Positions 8,767 through 18,574 of a DNA stretch of 64,000 bases are shown piece by piece. The stretch is from Dechloromonas hortensis. Lineage in GTDB: Bacteria; Pseudomonadota; Gammaproteobacteria; Burkholderiales; Rhodocyclaceae. The position numbers and the translations under genes are program-made. The stretch spans positions 599,405 through 663,404 of the forward strand of contig NZ_SSSQ01000001.1 in NCBI RefSeq assembly GCF_009469765.1. Direction: 5' to 3'. The notes under the pieces are model-generated. The model was not told the DNA's origin. It did not search any database and worked only from the letters and a program-made list of their open reading frames with translations. Numbering within the stretch: position 1 is the first letter of the stretch; each line of letters opens with the position of its first letter.

Positions 8767-9504
8767 TCAGAGCTTGAAGTGCTCGCCGAGATAAACCTTA
8801 CGCACGCTTTCATTATCGACGATTTCGTCCGGCCGTCCAGCAGCCAATACGCGCCCGGCACTAATAATATAGGCGTGGTCGCAGATACCCAGCGTTTCAC
8901 GGACGTTGTGATCGGTGATCAGCACGCCGATGCCGCGCTCCTTCAGGAAGCGAATGATTTTCTGGATTTCCAGCACCGCAATCGGGTCGACCCCGGCAAA
9001 GGGTTCGTCGAGCAGGATGAAACGCGGATTGGTGGCCAGGGCGCGGGCGATTTCGACCCGCCGCCGCTCACCGCCGGAAAGGGCGGCCGCATTGACGTGC
9101 CGAACATGGTTGATGTGCAGCTCTGCAAGCAAGCCCTCAAGCCGGTCATCAAGCTCCTTGGCCGGCAGCTTGAGCAGTTCGAGCACCGCCCGGATATTTT
9201 CCTCGACGTTCAGCTTGCGGAAGACAGAGGCTTCCTGCGGCAGGTAGGACAAGCCCTGGCGCGCCCGGTTGTGCATCGGCAGATGGGTCAGCTTGGCATC
9301 GTCGATATAGACGTCACCACCATCGGCCGGCACCAGGCCGACAATCATGTAGAAACAGGTGGTCTTGCCGGCCCCGTTCGGGCCGAGCAGGCCGACCACT
9401 TCACCGCTCTTGACCTCGAAGGAGACGTCCTCGACCACGGTCCGCGCCTTGTAGCGCTTTTTCAGGTTGAGGGCAGCGAGGGTGGAAACTTGGGTGTCGC
9501 TCAT
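8767..9504 (-). CDS. lptB: LPS export ABC transporter ATP-binding protein LptB
   Basis: LptB is the cytoplasmic ATPase of the LptB2FG complex, which extracts lipopolysaccharide from the inner membrane. Walker A GPNGAGKT is at residues 41-48. The signature LSGGERRR, Walker [11 protein letters not shown] and the switch His in [10 protein letters not shown] are present. The start overlaps the recX stop by four bases (ATGA), so the two are translationally coupled. No lptA or lptC lies immediately next to it in this window. Confidence 0.95.
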   Translation of the reverse strand: MSDTQVSTLAALNLKKRYKARTVVEDVSFEVKSGEVVGLLGPNGAGKTTCFYMIVGLVPADGGDVYIDDAKLTHLPMHNRARQGLSYLPQEASVFRKLNVEENIRAVLELLKLPAKELDDRLEGLLAELHINHVRHVNAAALSGGERRRVEIARALATNPRFILLDEPFAGVDPIAVLEIQKIIRFLKERGIGVLITDHNVRETLGICDHAYIISAGRVLAAGRPDEIVDNESVRKVYLGEHFKL

Positions 9505-9944
9505 TCATCCGCTCCGCGCATTACCCGGCGAATCGCCTCGCCGGAGAAGCCGCGATATTGCAAAAAACGCATCTGTTTGGCCCGCTCTTCCGCGCTCTGC
9601 GGCAATTCGCGGAATTTTCTCGCCCACACCGCCCGGCAGCGTTCGGCTTCGTCACCGCCTTCGGGCAGGGCGGCGGCGATATCGTCGTCACCGACTCCCT
9701 TCTGGCGCAATTCCTGTTTCAGCCGGGCATTGCCATAACGCCCGGCACGGGCGACGACGCGCTGGGTGGCGAAGCGATTGTCCGAGAGCAGGCGTTCGGC
9801 CTGCAGGGCGTCGAGCACGGCCTCCAACTGCTCGGCCGACTCCGCTTGCGCGGCGAGCTTGCTCATCAACTCGGCCCGGCTGTGATCACGCCGGGTAAGC
9901 AGTCGAAGAGCAGCAACTCGCAACGCAACAGCCGGATCAGGCAT
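9501..9944 (-). CDS. recX: regulatory protein RecX
   Basis: RecX, 147 aa, binds and limits RecA filaments. The tandem helical repeats of the family are visible ([12 protein letters not shown], then [16 protein letters not shown] and [18 protein letters not shown]). The start at 9944 overlaps the recA stop by eight bases. The longer frame upstream lies inside recA and is not used. Confidence 0.93.
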   Translation of the reverse strand: MPDPAVALRVAALRLLTRRDHSRAELMSKLAAQAESAEQLEAVLDALQAERLLSDNRFATQRVVARAGRYGNARLKQELRQKGVGDDDIAAALPEGGDEAERCRAVWARKFRELPQSAEERAKQMRFLQYRGFSGEAIRRVMRGADE

Positions 9945-10965
9945 CCGTCTTCGCCGCCTTGACCGGCTTGATGACGTTGGTGCTGGCAGCCTCGCGGATG
10001 CCGGCTTCGATTTCCTGGGCGATTTCCGGGTGGCTGCGCAGGAATTCGCGCGCATTGTCCTTGCCTTGGCCGATCTTTTCGCCCTTGTAGGCATACCAGG
10101 CACCGGACTTGTCGACCAGCTTGTGGGCGACGCCCATTTCGACGATTTCGCCCTGACGGGAAATGCCTTCGCCGTACAGGATGTCGAAGATGGCTTCGCG
10201 GAACGGCGGAGACACCTTGTTCTTGACGACCTTGACCTTGGTTTCGCTGCCGATCACCTCGTCGCCCTTCTTGATCGAGCCGATGCGGCGGATGTCGAGG
10301 CGGACGGAGGCGTAGAACTTCAGCGCGTTGCCGCCGGTCGTCGTTTCCGGCGAACCGAACATGACGCCGATTTTCATCCGGATCTGGTTGATGAAGATGA
10401 CCAGCGTGTTGGTCTTCTTGATATTGGCGGTCAGCTTGCGCAGGGCCTGGCTCATCAGGCGGGCGTGCAGGCCGACCATCTGGTCGCCCATTTCGCCTTC
10501 GATTTCGGCGCGCGGGGTGAGGGCGGCGACCGAGTCGACGATGATGATGTCGACCGAGCCGGAACGGACCAGCATGTCGGCGATTTCGAGCGCCTGTTCG
10601 CCAGTATCGGGCTGCGAAATGAGCAGTTCGCCGACATTGACGCCGAGCTTCTGGGCGTATTGCGGGTCGAGGGCGTGTTCGGCATCGATGAAGGCGGCCG
10701 TACCGCCGAGTTTCTGCATTTCGGCAACGACCTGCAGACAGAGCGTGGTCTTGCCGGAGGATTCCGGACCGTAGATTTCGACAACACGGCCGCGCGGCAG
10801 GCCGCCGACGCCGAGAGCAATATCGAGACCGAGGGAACCGGTCGACACGACCTGGATACCTTCGTCGATTTCGGCGTCGCCCATCTTCATGATGGAACCT
10901 TTGCCGAACTGCTTTTCAATCTGTTGCAGCGCTGCGGCGAGCGCCTTTGCCTTGTTGTCGTCCAT
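9937..10965 (-). CDS. recA: recombinase RecA
   Basis: RecA forms filaments on single-stranded DNA, carries out strand exchange and triggers LexA cleavage. Walker A GPESSGKT is at residues 66-73, and the [20 protein letters not shown] and [21 protein letters not shown] segments are diagnostic. The 342-aa length is normal. The ATG at 10965 has GAGG seven bases upstream; the ATG six bases earlier is too close to that site. An SOS box lies about 170 bp upstream. Confidence 0.98.
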   Translation of the reverse strand: MDDNKAKALAAALQQIEKQFGKGSIMKMGDAEIDEGIQVVSTGSLGLDIALGVGGLPRGRVVEIYGPESSGKTTLCLQVVAEMQKLGGTAAFIDAEHALDPQYAQKLGVNVGELLISQPDTGEQALEIADMLVRSGSVDIIIVDSVAALTPRAEIEGEMGDQMVGLHARLMSQALRKLTANIKKTNTLVIFINQIRMKIGVMFGSPETTTGGNALKFYASVRLDIRRIGSIKKGDEVIGSETKVKVVKNKVSPPFREAIFDILYGEGISRQGEIVEMGVAHKLVDKSGAWYAYKGEKIGQGKDNAREFLRSHPEIAQEIEAGIREAASTNVIKPVKAAKTDA

Positions 10966-11135
10966 GGGCATACCTCGGAAATTTGACGGGATTATGGCAC
11001 AGGGGCCAAAGATGGAATAGAAATTGCAGAAGCCGGAATTTGTCCTTATGCCGTTGGACACCCCGCGGCACGGTGCGTATCCTTTCGGCCCGGCGCCGGG
11101 AACGAAATGCTTCGCCCGCCCACCCCAAACTCGAC

Positions 11136-11155
11136 TACTGTTTATATGTACAGTT
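11136..11155. promoter_or_regulatory. LexA (SOS) box
   Basis: TACTGTTTATATGTACAGTT fits the CTGT-N8-ACAG SOS consensus, with the flanking TA also matching. It lies in the divergent region between recA (start 10965) and the DUF1330 gene (start 11210). LexA control of recA is expected; control of the other gene is possible because the box is only 55 bp from its start. Confidence 0.8.
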
Positions 11156-11209
11156 ATACCTGTACGGCTCATCCGGCGCAAGCCCGGACCGCACGCGAAG
11201 GATATTTTC

Positions 11210-11509
11210 ATGGCTGAAGCCCCCCACGCCGCTTATGTCATCGGCCACATCAGCGTCAAGGATGCCGAAAAATGGGCGGCCTACCGCAGCGCCGTGCCGG
11301 CCACGCTGGCCCCATGGCAGGCCGAACTGGTGCTGCGCGGCACGCTGACGGAGGTCCTTACCGGCAGCCACGCACACAGCGACACGGTGGTCATCCGCTT
11401 TCCCGACCGGGCCTCGGTTGACGGCTGGTACCAGTCGGCTGCCTATCAGGCGCTGATTCCGCTGCGCAGCGCCGCAGCCGACCTCGATCTGGTCGTTTTC
11501 GAGTCCTGA
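11210..11509 (+). CDS. DUF1330 family protein, 99 aa
   Basis: This small dimeric alpha-beta barrel type protein has the family layout: [17 protein letters not shown] at the start, a central [13 protein letters not shown], and [14 protein letters not shown] near the end. The biochemical function of DUF1330 proteins is generally unknown. The ATG at 11210 follows GAAGGAT at good spacing. It is divergent from recA and shares its upstream region, including the SOS box. Confidence 0.8.
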   Translation: MAEAPHAAYVIGHISVKDAEKWAAYRSAVPATLAPWQAELVLRGTLTEVLTGSHAHSDTVVIRFPDRASVDGWYQSAAYQALIPLRSAAADLDLVVFES

Positions 11510-11520
11510 GCCGGTCCGCC

Positions 11521-12174
11521 GTGGTCGCCTATTGCCCGCCGCCGCATAGCGGCCTCGACCTGGTCTACCAGGATGATTACCTGCTGGCGGTCAACAAGCC
11601 GGCCGGGCTGCTTTCGGTACCGGGCCGCGGCGCCGGCATGGATGACTGCCTGGTGGCGCGGGTCCAGGCCGAGTTTCCCGATGCGCTGATCGCCCACCGC
11701 CTCGACATGTCGACCTCCGGCCTGCTGTTGCTGGCGCGTGGCGCCGAAATGCACCGGCGCCTGTCCAAACTGTTCGAAACGCGGCAGGTGGAAAAGCGTT
11801 ATCTGGCCGTCGTCGCCGGTTGTCTGGGCAATGATGCCGGGGAGATCGATCTGCCGCTGATCTGCGACTGGCCGAACCGCCCCCGGCAGATGGTCGATTT
11901 CGCAATCGGCAAGCCGTCGCTGACCCACTATCGTGTCCTCGAACGGAACCCGGCGCAGGACACGACGCGGGTCGAACTGGCCCCGGTCACCGGCCGTTCG
12001 CACCAGTTGCGGGTGCATATGGCCAGCCTCGGCCACCCGATTCTCGGCGACGACCTCTATGGCGGCGCCGCCACCGAGCGGGCCGAACGTCTGCTGCTGC
12101 ATGCCATGGATTTATGCCTGCCGCACCCGTCGACCGCAGCACTGCTCAGCCTGCACTGTCCGCCACCGTTCTGA
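11521..12174 (+). CDS. RluA-family pseudouridine synthase
   Basis: The enzyme isomerises uridine in rRNA and/or tRNA. The catalytic Asp is D62 in the motif AHRLDMSTSG, which is of the RluA subgroup (23S U746 and tRNA U32 in E. coli). The C-terminal GRSHQLRVHMASLGHPILGDDLYG block is typical. There is no S4 domain, and the 217-aa length suits RluA itself. The start is a GTG 11 bases after the DUF1330 stop. Exact target sites are inferred only. Confidence 0.88.
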   Translation: MVAYCPPPHSGLDLVYQDDYLLAVNKPAGLLSVPGRGAGMDDCLVARVQAEFPDALIAHRLDMSTSGLLLLARGAEMHRRLSKLFETRQVEKRYLAVVAGCLGNDAGEIDLPLICDWPNRPRQMVDFAIGKPSLTHYRVLERNPAQDTTRVELAPVTGRSHQLRVHMASLGHPILGDDLYGGAATERAERLLLHAMDLCLPHPSTAALLSLHCPPPF

Positions 12175-12258
12175 TCGACGCGCGGCCTGCAGCGCAGCCG
12201 CGCAATAACCTTATAATTCCCGCGTTTTCAACCCCTTGCCCCGGTCGACCGCGCGCAT

Positions 12259-13800
12259 ATGCTGATCTGGTTCGTCGTTCTCTATCTGCTCGTTTCCATC
12301 GGCATCGGCCTCTTTGCCGCGACCCGCGTCCATAGCGCCAAGGACTTCGCCGTCGCCGGCCGCCATCTACCGCTGCCGGTCGTCACCGCCACCGTTTTCG
12401 CCACCTGGTTCGGCGCCGAAGCGGTGTTCGGCGTTTCGGCAACCTTCGTCAAGGAGGGCCTGACCGGCGTCGTCGCCGACCCCTTCGGCTCGTCGATGTG
12501 CTTGATCATCGCCGGCGTCTTCTTCTCGCGGAAGCTCTACAAGCTCAACATCCTGACCCTCGGCGACTATTTCCGGCTGCGCTACAACCGCACGGTCGAG
12601 GTGCTGACCACGCTCTGCATCGTCGCCTCCTACCTCGGCTGGGTGTCGGCCCAGATCAAGGCGCTCGGCCTCGTTTTCAACGTCGTCACCGCCGGCTACG
12701 TCAGTCAGACGGCCGGCATGATCCTCGGTGCAGCCATCGTACTGACCTACACCACCTTCGGCGGCATGCTCTCGGTCGCCATCCTCGATTTCGTCCAGAT
12801 GGGCGTCATCATGGGCGGCATGCTGTACATCGGCTACGTCGTTTCCGGCCTGACCGGCGGTGTCGAACTGGTCATCAACCACGCCTCGGCGGCCGGCAAG
12901 CTCGATTTCTTCCCGCCGCCCGACCCGTGGCTGTGGCTGACCTTCCTGGGCGCCTGGATCACCATGATGCTCGGTTCGATTCCGCAGCAGGACGTCTTCC
13001 AGCGCATCACCTCGGCCAAGAGTCAAAAAATCGCGCTGTGGGGCTCGATCCTTGGTGCCTCGATCTATTTCTGCTTCACCTTCGTGCCGATGTTCATCGC
13101 CTACTCGGCGACGCTGATCGACCCCGAACTGTTCAACGGCCTGCTGCAGACCGACTCGCAACTGGTGCTGCCGACCCTGGTCCTGCAACACACCCCGGTC
13201 TTCGCCCAGGCGATCTTCTTCGGCGCCGTGCTGTCGGCGATCATGAGCTGCTCGTCGGCCACCTTGCTGGCGCCGTCGGTCGCATTTTCCGAGAACATCG
13301 TCCGCGGCTTTTTCCCGCACATGGGCGACCACCAGTTCCTGAAGGTGATGCGCGCCTCGATCGTCATATTCGCCGGCATCGTCCTCGGCTTCGCGCTGTA
13401 CTCCAGCGCCAGCATCTTCAAGATGGTCGAGAACGCCTACAAGGTGACGCTGGCCGGCGCCTTCGTGCCGCTTTTCTTCGGCGCCTTCTGGAAACGGGCG
13501 ACGACGCAGGGTGCCCTGGCCGCGATCATCGGCGGCCTGTCCGCCTGGCTGCTGGTCGAAGCATTGGTCAGCACCGGCGGTGCGCGGACCGGCGACTACG
13601 CCTACGCGCTGGCCGGGGCAGGGCAGTTGGTGCCGCCGCAACTGATCGGCCTCGCCGTCAGCATGCTCGGCATGCTCCTCGGTTCGCTGTTGCCGCAATG
13701 GGTCGGCCGGCCGACGCCGCCGGTCGACATCCACGCCGTACTGCATCACCGGGCGGCGGCGGAAACCCAGCACACGACCGAGCACCCGCACCAGCACTAG
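12259..13800 (+). CDS. sodium:solute symporter family transporter
   Basis: This 513-aa polytopic membrane protein of the SSS family has about 13 predicted transmembrane segments. Recognisable parts include FATWFGAEAVFGVSATFVKEG near the N-terminus, TYTTFGGMLSVAILDFVQM and MSCSSATLLAPSVAFSENI. Relatives import amino acids, acids or nucleosides with Na+; this substrate cannot be told. The C-terminal tail after the last membrane segment is histidine-rich (HHRAAAETQHTTEHPHQH), which is not part of the transport core. Confidence 0.85.
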   Translation: MLIWFVVLYLLVSIGIGLFAATRVHSAKDFAVAGRHLPLPVVTATVFATWFGAEAVFGVSATFVKEGLTGVVADPFGSSMCLIIAGVFFSRKLYKLNILTLGDYFRLRYNRTVEVLTTLCIVASYLGWVSAQIKALGLVFNVVTAGYVSQTAGMILGAAIVLTYTTFGGMLSVAILDFVQMGVIMGGMLYIGYVVSGLTGGVELVINHASAAGKLDFFPPPDPWLWLTFLGAWITMMLGSIPQQDVFQRITSAKSQKIALWGSILGASIYFCFTFVPMFIAYSATLIDPELFNGLLQTDSQLVLPTLVLQHTPVFAQAIFFGAVLSAIMSCSSATLLAPSVAFSENIVRGFFPHMGDHQFLKVMRASIVIFAGIVLGFALYSSASIFKMVENAYKVTLAGAFVPLFFGAFWKRATTQGALAAIIGGLSAWLLVEALVSTGGARTGDYAYALAGAGQLVPPQLIGLAVSMLGMLLGSLLPQWVGRPTPPVDIHAVLHHRAAAETQHTTEHPHQH

Positions 13801-13868
13801 GCGTGACACGCCAAAGGCAGTGCAGATAAGGGCTGACGTCCTCGCCGATAGCCCATAAAATCGGGCTC

Positions 13869-14927
13869 ATGACCCAGCACGGCCGCGGCCCCATCCTTCT
13901 CGCCCGTTACCTTGCGCTGGCCTGGTGCGGGCTGGTGATCTACGGCAGCCTGCATCCGTTTACCGGCTGGCGCGATAGCGGCGTTTCGCCGTTTGCTTTC
14001 GTCGAGGGCGGCTGGCCACGTTACTGGACCATCTTCGACCTGGCCGCCAATGTCGCGGTCTACCTGCCGCTCGGCTTTTTTCTGACCCTTGCCCTCGACC
14101 GGCTGCCCGGCCGCTTCACCGCCCCGATCCTCGCCGTGCTGCTCGCCGGTGGGGTCAGCTTCGGGCTGGAAAGTGCGCAGACCTGGCTACCGTCACGCGT
14201 CCCGTCCAATCTCGATCTCGCCTGCAACAGCCTGGGCGGGCTGCTTGGGGCACTCTGGGCGCAGACGGTCGGGCCGCGTGTTTTCGCCCGCCTGGCGGCA
14301 CTGGAACACCGGCTGATTGCGCCGGTACCGCACGCCGAACTCGGCCTGACCCTGCTCGGTCTCTGGCTGCTCGTGCCGTTGTCGCCGGAAACCCTGCTTT
14401 TCGGTGCCGGCGACCTGCGCCAAACGCTCGGCCTGGTCGGCGCGGTGCCTTTCGCCGCCGAGAGTTTCATGCTGATCGAGGCCAGCATCACCGCCTTCAA
14501 TGCAGTCGCCGTCGGCCTCATCATTCGCCAGCTGACGGCACGGACGCTATGGGCCTACCTGGTCGTACCGCTCTTCCTGCTCCTCGGCCTGGTCGTCCGC
14601 ACACTGGCCTCGGCGATCCTGATCAATCCCGGCGAAGCGCTGGCCTGGCTAACGCCCGGCGCCCAGATGGGTTTGCTCGTCGCGACACTCTTTCTCGCCA
14701 TTGCCATCGCGTTGCCGGCGACGCCCCGCCTGATGCTGGCCGCCCTGGCGCTGATGGCGGCCACCGTGCTGGTCAATCTCGCCCCGCCCAACCCGTACTC
14801 GATGGCCGCACTGGCCACCTGGCGGCAGGGGCACTTCCTGAACTTCAACGGCCTGACCCGATTGGTAGGTACGCTATGGCCCTTCATGACCCTGCCGTTT
14901 CTGCTGCTGACCAGCCGTCGACCGTAG
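13869..14927 (+). CDS. VanZ-like membrane protein
   Basis: This 352-aa membrane protein has a VanZ-type N-terminal half: SLHPFTGW, then NVAVYLPLGFFL and a GLESAQTWLPSR-x-x-S-NLDLACNSLGGLLGAL stretch. Several more hydrophobic segments follow. VanZ proteins confer low-level teicoplanin resistance in some Gram-positives, but the role of proteobacterial members is unknown. Its 3' end overlaps the P-type ATPase start by 52 bases, implying coupling. Confidence 0.8.
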   Translation: MTQHGRGPILLARYLALAWCGLVIYGSLHPFTGWRDSGVSPFAFVEGGWPRYWTIFDLAANVAVYLPLGFFLTLALDRLPGRFTAPILAVLLAGGVSFGLESAQTWLPSRVPSNLDLACNSLGGLLGALWAQTVGPRVFARLAALEHRLIAPVPHAELGLTLLGLWLLVPLSPETLLFGAGDLRQTLGLVGAVPFAAESFMLIEASITAFNAVAVGLIIRQLTARTLWAYLVVPLFLLLGLVVRTLASAILINPGEALAWLTPGAQMGLLVATLFLAIAIALPATPRLMLAALALMAATVLVNLAPPNPYSMAALATWRQGHFLNFNGLTRLVGTLWPFMTLPFLLLTSRRP

Positions 14928-17581
14928 CCTGGCATGCGCTGGGCGCCGAGCAGGCGGCGCAGCAACTGAACGTCGATTGCTCGACCGGTTTGAGCGACGG
15001 CGAGGTCGCCGAGCGCCTGGCCCGGCACGGCCCCAACCTGATGACGGAAACGCCCGGCAAGCCGGCCTGGCGGCGCCTGCTCGATCAATTGTTGCAGCCG
15101 CTGGTCCTCGTCCTGATTGCCGCCGGCAGCATCACTGCCGGCCTCGGCGAATGGACCGACGCCAGCGTCATTCTCGGCGTCGTGCTGGTCAATGCCGGCA
15201 TCGGCTACTGGCAGGAAGCCAAGGCCGAAGGGGCGCTCGCCGCACTGGCCCGCAGTGTCGCGACACCGGTCACCGTGCGCCGGGGCGGCCACCGGCAGCA
15301 GCTCGACGCCAGCCGGCTGGTTCCCGGCGATGTCGTCATTCTCGCCGCCGGCGACCGCATTCCGGCCGACCTCCGCCTGTTCCAGCAGCGCGAACTACAT
15401 ACCGACGACTCGATGCTGACCGGCGAATCGCTGCCGGTCGGCAAACACACCGACCCGCTGGCCGATGACACGCTGCTCGCCGAACGCGCCAACATGGCCT
15501 ATGCCGGGACCACTGTCGTGGCCGGACAGGGCGCCGGGCTGGTCATCGCCACCGGCGACGCCACCGAAACCGGGCGCATCGCCGGCCTGATCGCCAGCGC
15601 TCCGGAAATGACGACACCGCTGACCCGCAAGATGGCGACCTTTTCCAACTGGCTGCTCTGGGCGATCGGCGGCCTGGCCCTGCTCACCTTCGGCGTCGGC
15701 CTGGCCCGCGGCGAAGCCGCCTTCGACATGTTCATGGCGGCGGTGGCGCTGGCCGTCGGTGCCATCCCGGAAGGCCTGCCGGCTGCCGTCACCGTGACGC
15801 TGGCGATCGGCGTCGCCCGCATGGCCAAACGGCGCGCCATCATCCGTCGCCTGGCGGCCGTCGAAACGCTGGGCAGCACGACCGTCATCTGTTCCGACAA
15901 GACCGGCACGCTGACCGAAAATGCGATGACGGTACGCATGCTGTGGACGGCTGGCCTGGGCTACGCCGTCAGCGGTCACGGCTACACCCCGGACGGCGCC
16001 ATCACGCACGACGGCTTGCCGGCCCGCATCGACGGCGCCCTGCGCGAATGCCTGGTCGCCGGTGCGCTGTGCAACGAGGCCAGCCTGCGCCGCGACGGCC
16101 CGCACTGGCAGATCACCGGCGACCCGACCGAAGCCGCGCTGCTGGTCGCTGCCCGCAAGGGCGGGCTCGACGAGCACACGCTGCGCGCGCTGTTCCCGCG
16201 CCGCGACGAACTGCCTTTCGATGCCTGCCGGCAATACATGGCAACCGCCCACCAGGGTGACGGCCAACCGCTGCTCTACGTCAAGGGCGCCCTCGAACGC
16301 CTGCTGCCGCTTTGTCGCGACCAGCTTGATGCGCGTGGCCAGCCGGTGGCGCTCGATGCGGCAGCGGTCGAAGCCATCGCCGAAGCCTATGCCGGGCAGG
16401 GCATGCGCGTCCTGCTGCTGGCCCGGCGCATTTTTGCCGAAAATTCGGCGTTGACCGCAGGCATGGTCGACGGGCTGACCCTGCTCGGCCTGGTCGGCAT
16501 GATCGACCCGCCGCGCAAGGCGGCGATCGGCGCGATCCGGAACTGCCACTCGGCCGGCATCCGGGTCAAGATGATTACCGGCGACCATGCCGTCACCGCA
16601 CTGGCCATTGCCCGCCAGATCGGTCTGCCGGCCGAGCGGGCGCTGACCGGCCGCGAACTGGCCGGACTCGACGAGGCGCAGCTGGCCGAGGTCGCCCAGC
16701 ATACCGACGTCTTCGCCCGCGTCGAGCCGGAACAGAAGCTGCGCCTGGTGCGCGCCCTGCAAAGCCGGGGCGAGGTGGTGGCAATGACCGGCGACGGCGT
16801 CAATGACGCACCGGCGCTGAAGCAGGCCGACATCGGCATCGCCATGGGCCTCAGTGGCACCGAAGTGGCCAAGGAGGCCGCAGCGATGGTACTGACTGAC
16901 GACAATTTCGCCAGCATCGAAGCGGCGGCGGAAGAGGGGCGGGGCGTCTGGGACAACCTGGTCAAGTTCATCACCTGGACGCTACCGACCAATTTCGGCG
17001 AAGGCCTGGTCATCGTCGCCGCCATCCTGTTCGGGGCGACGCTGCCGATCACGCCGCTGCAGATCCTGTGGATCAACATGACGACCGCCGTGCTGCTCGG
17101 CCTGACCCTGGCCTTCGAGCCGATCGAGCGCGGCATCATGCACCGGCCGCCACGCCGGCAGGCGACGCCGGTGCTCGATGGCGCACTGATCCGCCGCATC
17201 GTGCTGGTGTCGCTGCTGCTGCTCGGCGGCGCCTTTGGCCTCTTCCTGCGTGAACTGGCGCAGGGCCACACGCTGGCCGAAGCGCGAACCGTCGCGGTCA
17301 ACGTCTTCGTCATGGTCGAAATGCTCTACCTCTTCAACTGCCGCTCGCTGAGCCGCGGCTTCTGGCAGCTCGGGCTATTTTCCAACCGCTGGTTCTGGGC
17401 CGGGCTGGCCGCCATGCTCGTCCTGCAATTGCTGCTCACCTACTGGCCGCCGCTCAACGCCGCCTTCCAGACGGCACCGATCGGCCGGCAGGAATGGCTG
17501 GAGATCGGCGCTTTTGCGCTGCTCAGCTCGCTGATCGTCGGCCTCGAAAAGCGCTGGAGTAACCGCCGGCGTTCCACGTGA
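14876..17581 (+). CDS. P2-type cation-transporting ATPase
   Basis: This 901-aa pump has the actuator motif TGES, the phosphorylation motif CSDKTGTLTEN, the nucleotide-domain KGALERLLPLC, and the hinge TGDGVNDAPALKQADIGIAMG. The fourth membrane helix carries AIPEGLPAAVTV as in P2 pumps. The sixth has LQILWINMTTAVLLG, without the N-x-x-T-D calcium ligand of SERCA-type pumps, so the ion is uncertain. The ATG at 14876 starts the cation-ATPase N-terminal domain and has AGGT upstream. A parS site covers the last codons and the stop. Confidence 0.9.
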   Translation: MALHDPAVSAADQPSTVAWHALGAEQAAQQLNVDCSTGLSDGEVAERLARHGPNLMTETPGKPAWRRLLDQLLQPLVLVLIAAGSITAGLGEWTDASVILGVVLVNAGIGYWQEAKAEGALAALARSVATPVTVRRGGHRQQLDASRLVPGDVVILAAGDRIPADLRLFQQRELHTDDSMLTGESLPVGKHTDPLADDTLLAERANMAYAGTTVVAGQGAGLVIATGDATETGRIAGLIASAPEMTTPLTRKMATFSNWLLWAIGGLALLTFGVGLARGEAAFDMFMAAVALAVGAIPEGLPAAVTVTLAIGVARMAKRRAIIRRLAAVETLGSTTVICSDKTGTLTENAMTVRMLWTAGLGYAVSGHGYTPDGAITHDGLPARIDGALRECLVAGALCNEASLRRDGPHWQITGDPTEAALLVAARKGGLDEHTLRALFPRRDELPFDACRQYMATAHQGDGQPLLYVKGALERLLPLCRDQLDARGQPVALDAAAVEAIAEAYAGQGMRVLLLARRIFAENSALTAGMVDGLTLLGLVGMIDPPRKAAIGAIRNCHSAGIRVKMITGDHAVTALAIARQIGLPAERALTGRELAGLDEAQLAEVAQHTDVFARVEPEQKLRLVRALQSRGEVVAMTGDGVNDAPALKQADIGIAMGLSGTEVAKEAAAMVLTDDNFASIEAAAEEGRGVWDNLVKFITWTLPTNFGEGLVIVAAILFGATLPITPLQILWINMTTAVLLGLTLAFEPIERGIMHRPPRRQATPVLDGALIRRIVLVSLLLLGGAFGLFLRELAQGHTLAEARTVAVNVFVMVEMLYLFNCRSLSRGFWQLGLFSNRWFWAGLAAMLVLQLLLTYWPPLNAAFQTAPIGRQEWLEIGAFALLSSLIVGLEKRWSNRRRST

Positions 17582-17584
17582 AAC
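17571..17584. other. parS centromere-like site (copy 1)
   Basis: GTTCCACGTGAAAC matches the core of the widely conserved ParB-binding site, whose consensus is TGTTYCACGTGAAACA. It covers the final codons and the TGA of the P-type ATPase gene, about 36-41 kb from the origin-like modules. The outermost bases differ from the 16-bp consensus. Confidence 0.75.
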
Positions 17585-17622
17585 CGGACCGCCTATAATT
17601 GCCGGCCGCAAAGGAGAAACTG

Positions 17623-17931
17623 ATGAGCTACTTCCAACACCACGTCTTTGTCTGCACCAACCAGCGCGAAGCCGGCGAGCAATGCTGCAACAGCGTCGGC
17701 GGCTCGGAGATGTTCGCCTACGCCAAGGACCGCATCGGCGCCCTCAAGAAGAACGGCGCCGGCGCCATCCGCATCAACAAGGCCGGCTGCCTCGGCCGCT
17801 GCGACCAGGGCCCGGTGATGGTCGTCTATCCGGAAGAGACCTGGTATTCCTTCATCGACAAGGAAGACGTCGAGGAAATCATCCAGGAACACCTGCTCAA
17901 CGGCCGCGTCGTCGAACGCCTGAAGCTCTGA
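17623..17931 (+). CDS. thioredoxin-fold [2Fe-2S] ferredoxin
   Basis: This 102-aa protein resembles the thioredoxin-like ferredoxins. The candidate cluster ligands are C11, C21 or C22, C56 and C60, in the family pattern VCTN-x7-CC and AGCLGRCDQGP. The ATG at 17623 has AAGGAG eight bases upstream; the longer frame has no such site. It is followed after four bases by an alpha/beta hydrolase and then an ABC ATPase. Its redox partner is not evident. Confidence 0.9.
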   Translation: MSYFQHHVFVCTNQREAGEQCCNSVGGSEMFAYAKDRIGALKKNGAGAIRINKAGCLGRCDQGPVMVVYPEETWYSFIDKEDVEEIIQEHLLNGRVVERLKL

Positions 17932-17935
17932 CACC

Positions 17936-18574
17936 ATGAAAGCCCCCGAAGAGAAAATCGTCGTCGACGGCCCGGTCGGCAAGATCGACGTCATCATGGA
18001 ACGCCCGGACGCGCCGCGCGGCATCGCGCTGATCGCCCACCCGCACCCGATGGGCGGCGGCGCCAATACCAACAAGGTCGCCTACACGCTGGCCCGCACT
18101 TTCGTCAGCCTCGGCTATGCCGCTTTCCGCCCGAATTTCCGCGGCGTCGGCGGTACGGAAGGCGAACATGACGAAGGCCGTGGCGAAACCGACGACCTGC
18201 TTGCCGTGCTCGACGAAGCCAAGCGCCGCTGCGGCGACCTGCCGGTCGCGCTGGCCGGCTTCTCGTTCGGCGCCTACTGCCAGACCCGCGCCGCCAAGCG
18301 CCTGGTCGAAGCCGGCCATCCGGCCCAGCGCCTGGTCCTGGTCGGCACCGCCGCCGGCCATGTCGAAGGCAGCCGCCAGTACGACACCGAAGCCGTGCCG
18401 CACGACACCATCGTCATCCACGGCGCCGACGACACGCTGGTGCCGCCGGCCAATGTCTATGCCTGGGCGCTGCCGCTCGACCTGCCGGTGATCATGGTGC
18501 CCGGCGCCGACCACTTCTTCCACCGTCGCCTGCACCTGATCCGCGACATCATCACCCGCGCCTGGCGGCACTAG
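17936..18574 (+). CDS. alpha/beta hydrolase (COG2945-like)
   Basis: This 212-aa predicted serine hydrolase has an early [14 protein letters not shown], then [10 protein letters not shown], the nucleophile elbow AGFSFGAYC, and a late Asp ([10 protein letters not shown]) and His (GADHFF). The HPHP-x-GG opening is typical of COG2945. The substrate is unknown. It forms a tight unit with the ferredoxin upstream (4-bp gap) and the ABC ATPase downstream (1-bp overlap). Confidence 0.85.
   Translation: MKAPEEKIVVDGPVGKIDVIMERPDAPRGIALIAHPHPMGGGANTNKVAYTLARTFVSLGYAAFRPNFRGVGGTEGEHDEGRGETDDLLAVLDEAKRRCGDLPVALAGFSFGAYCQTRAAKRLVEAGHPAQRLVLVGTAAGHVEGSRQYDTEAVPHDTIVIHGADDTLVPPANVYAWALPLDLPVIMVPGADHFFHRRLHLIRDIITRAWRH

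Noticed and set aside
12367..13809. 480-codon open frame on the minus strand opposite the sodium:solute symporter
   Set aside because: Antisense shadow in GC-rich DNA: highly charged, repetitive Asp/Glu/Arg/Gln composition, no family resemblance, while the plus frame is a clear transporter.
15395..16762. 455-codon minus-strand frame opposite the P-type ATPase
   Set aside because: Shadow of a well-conserved ATPase; Gln/Arg/Asp-rich with no motif.
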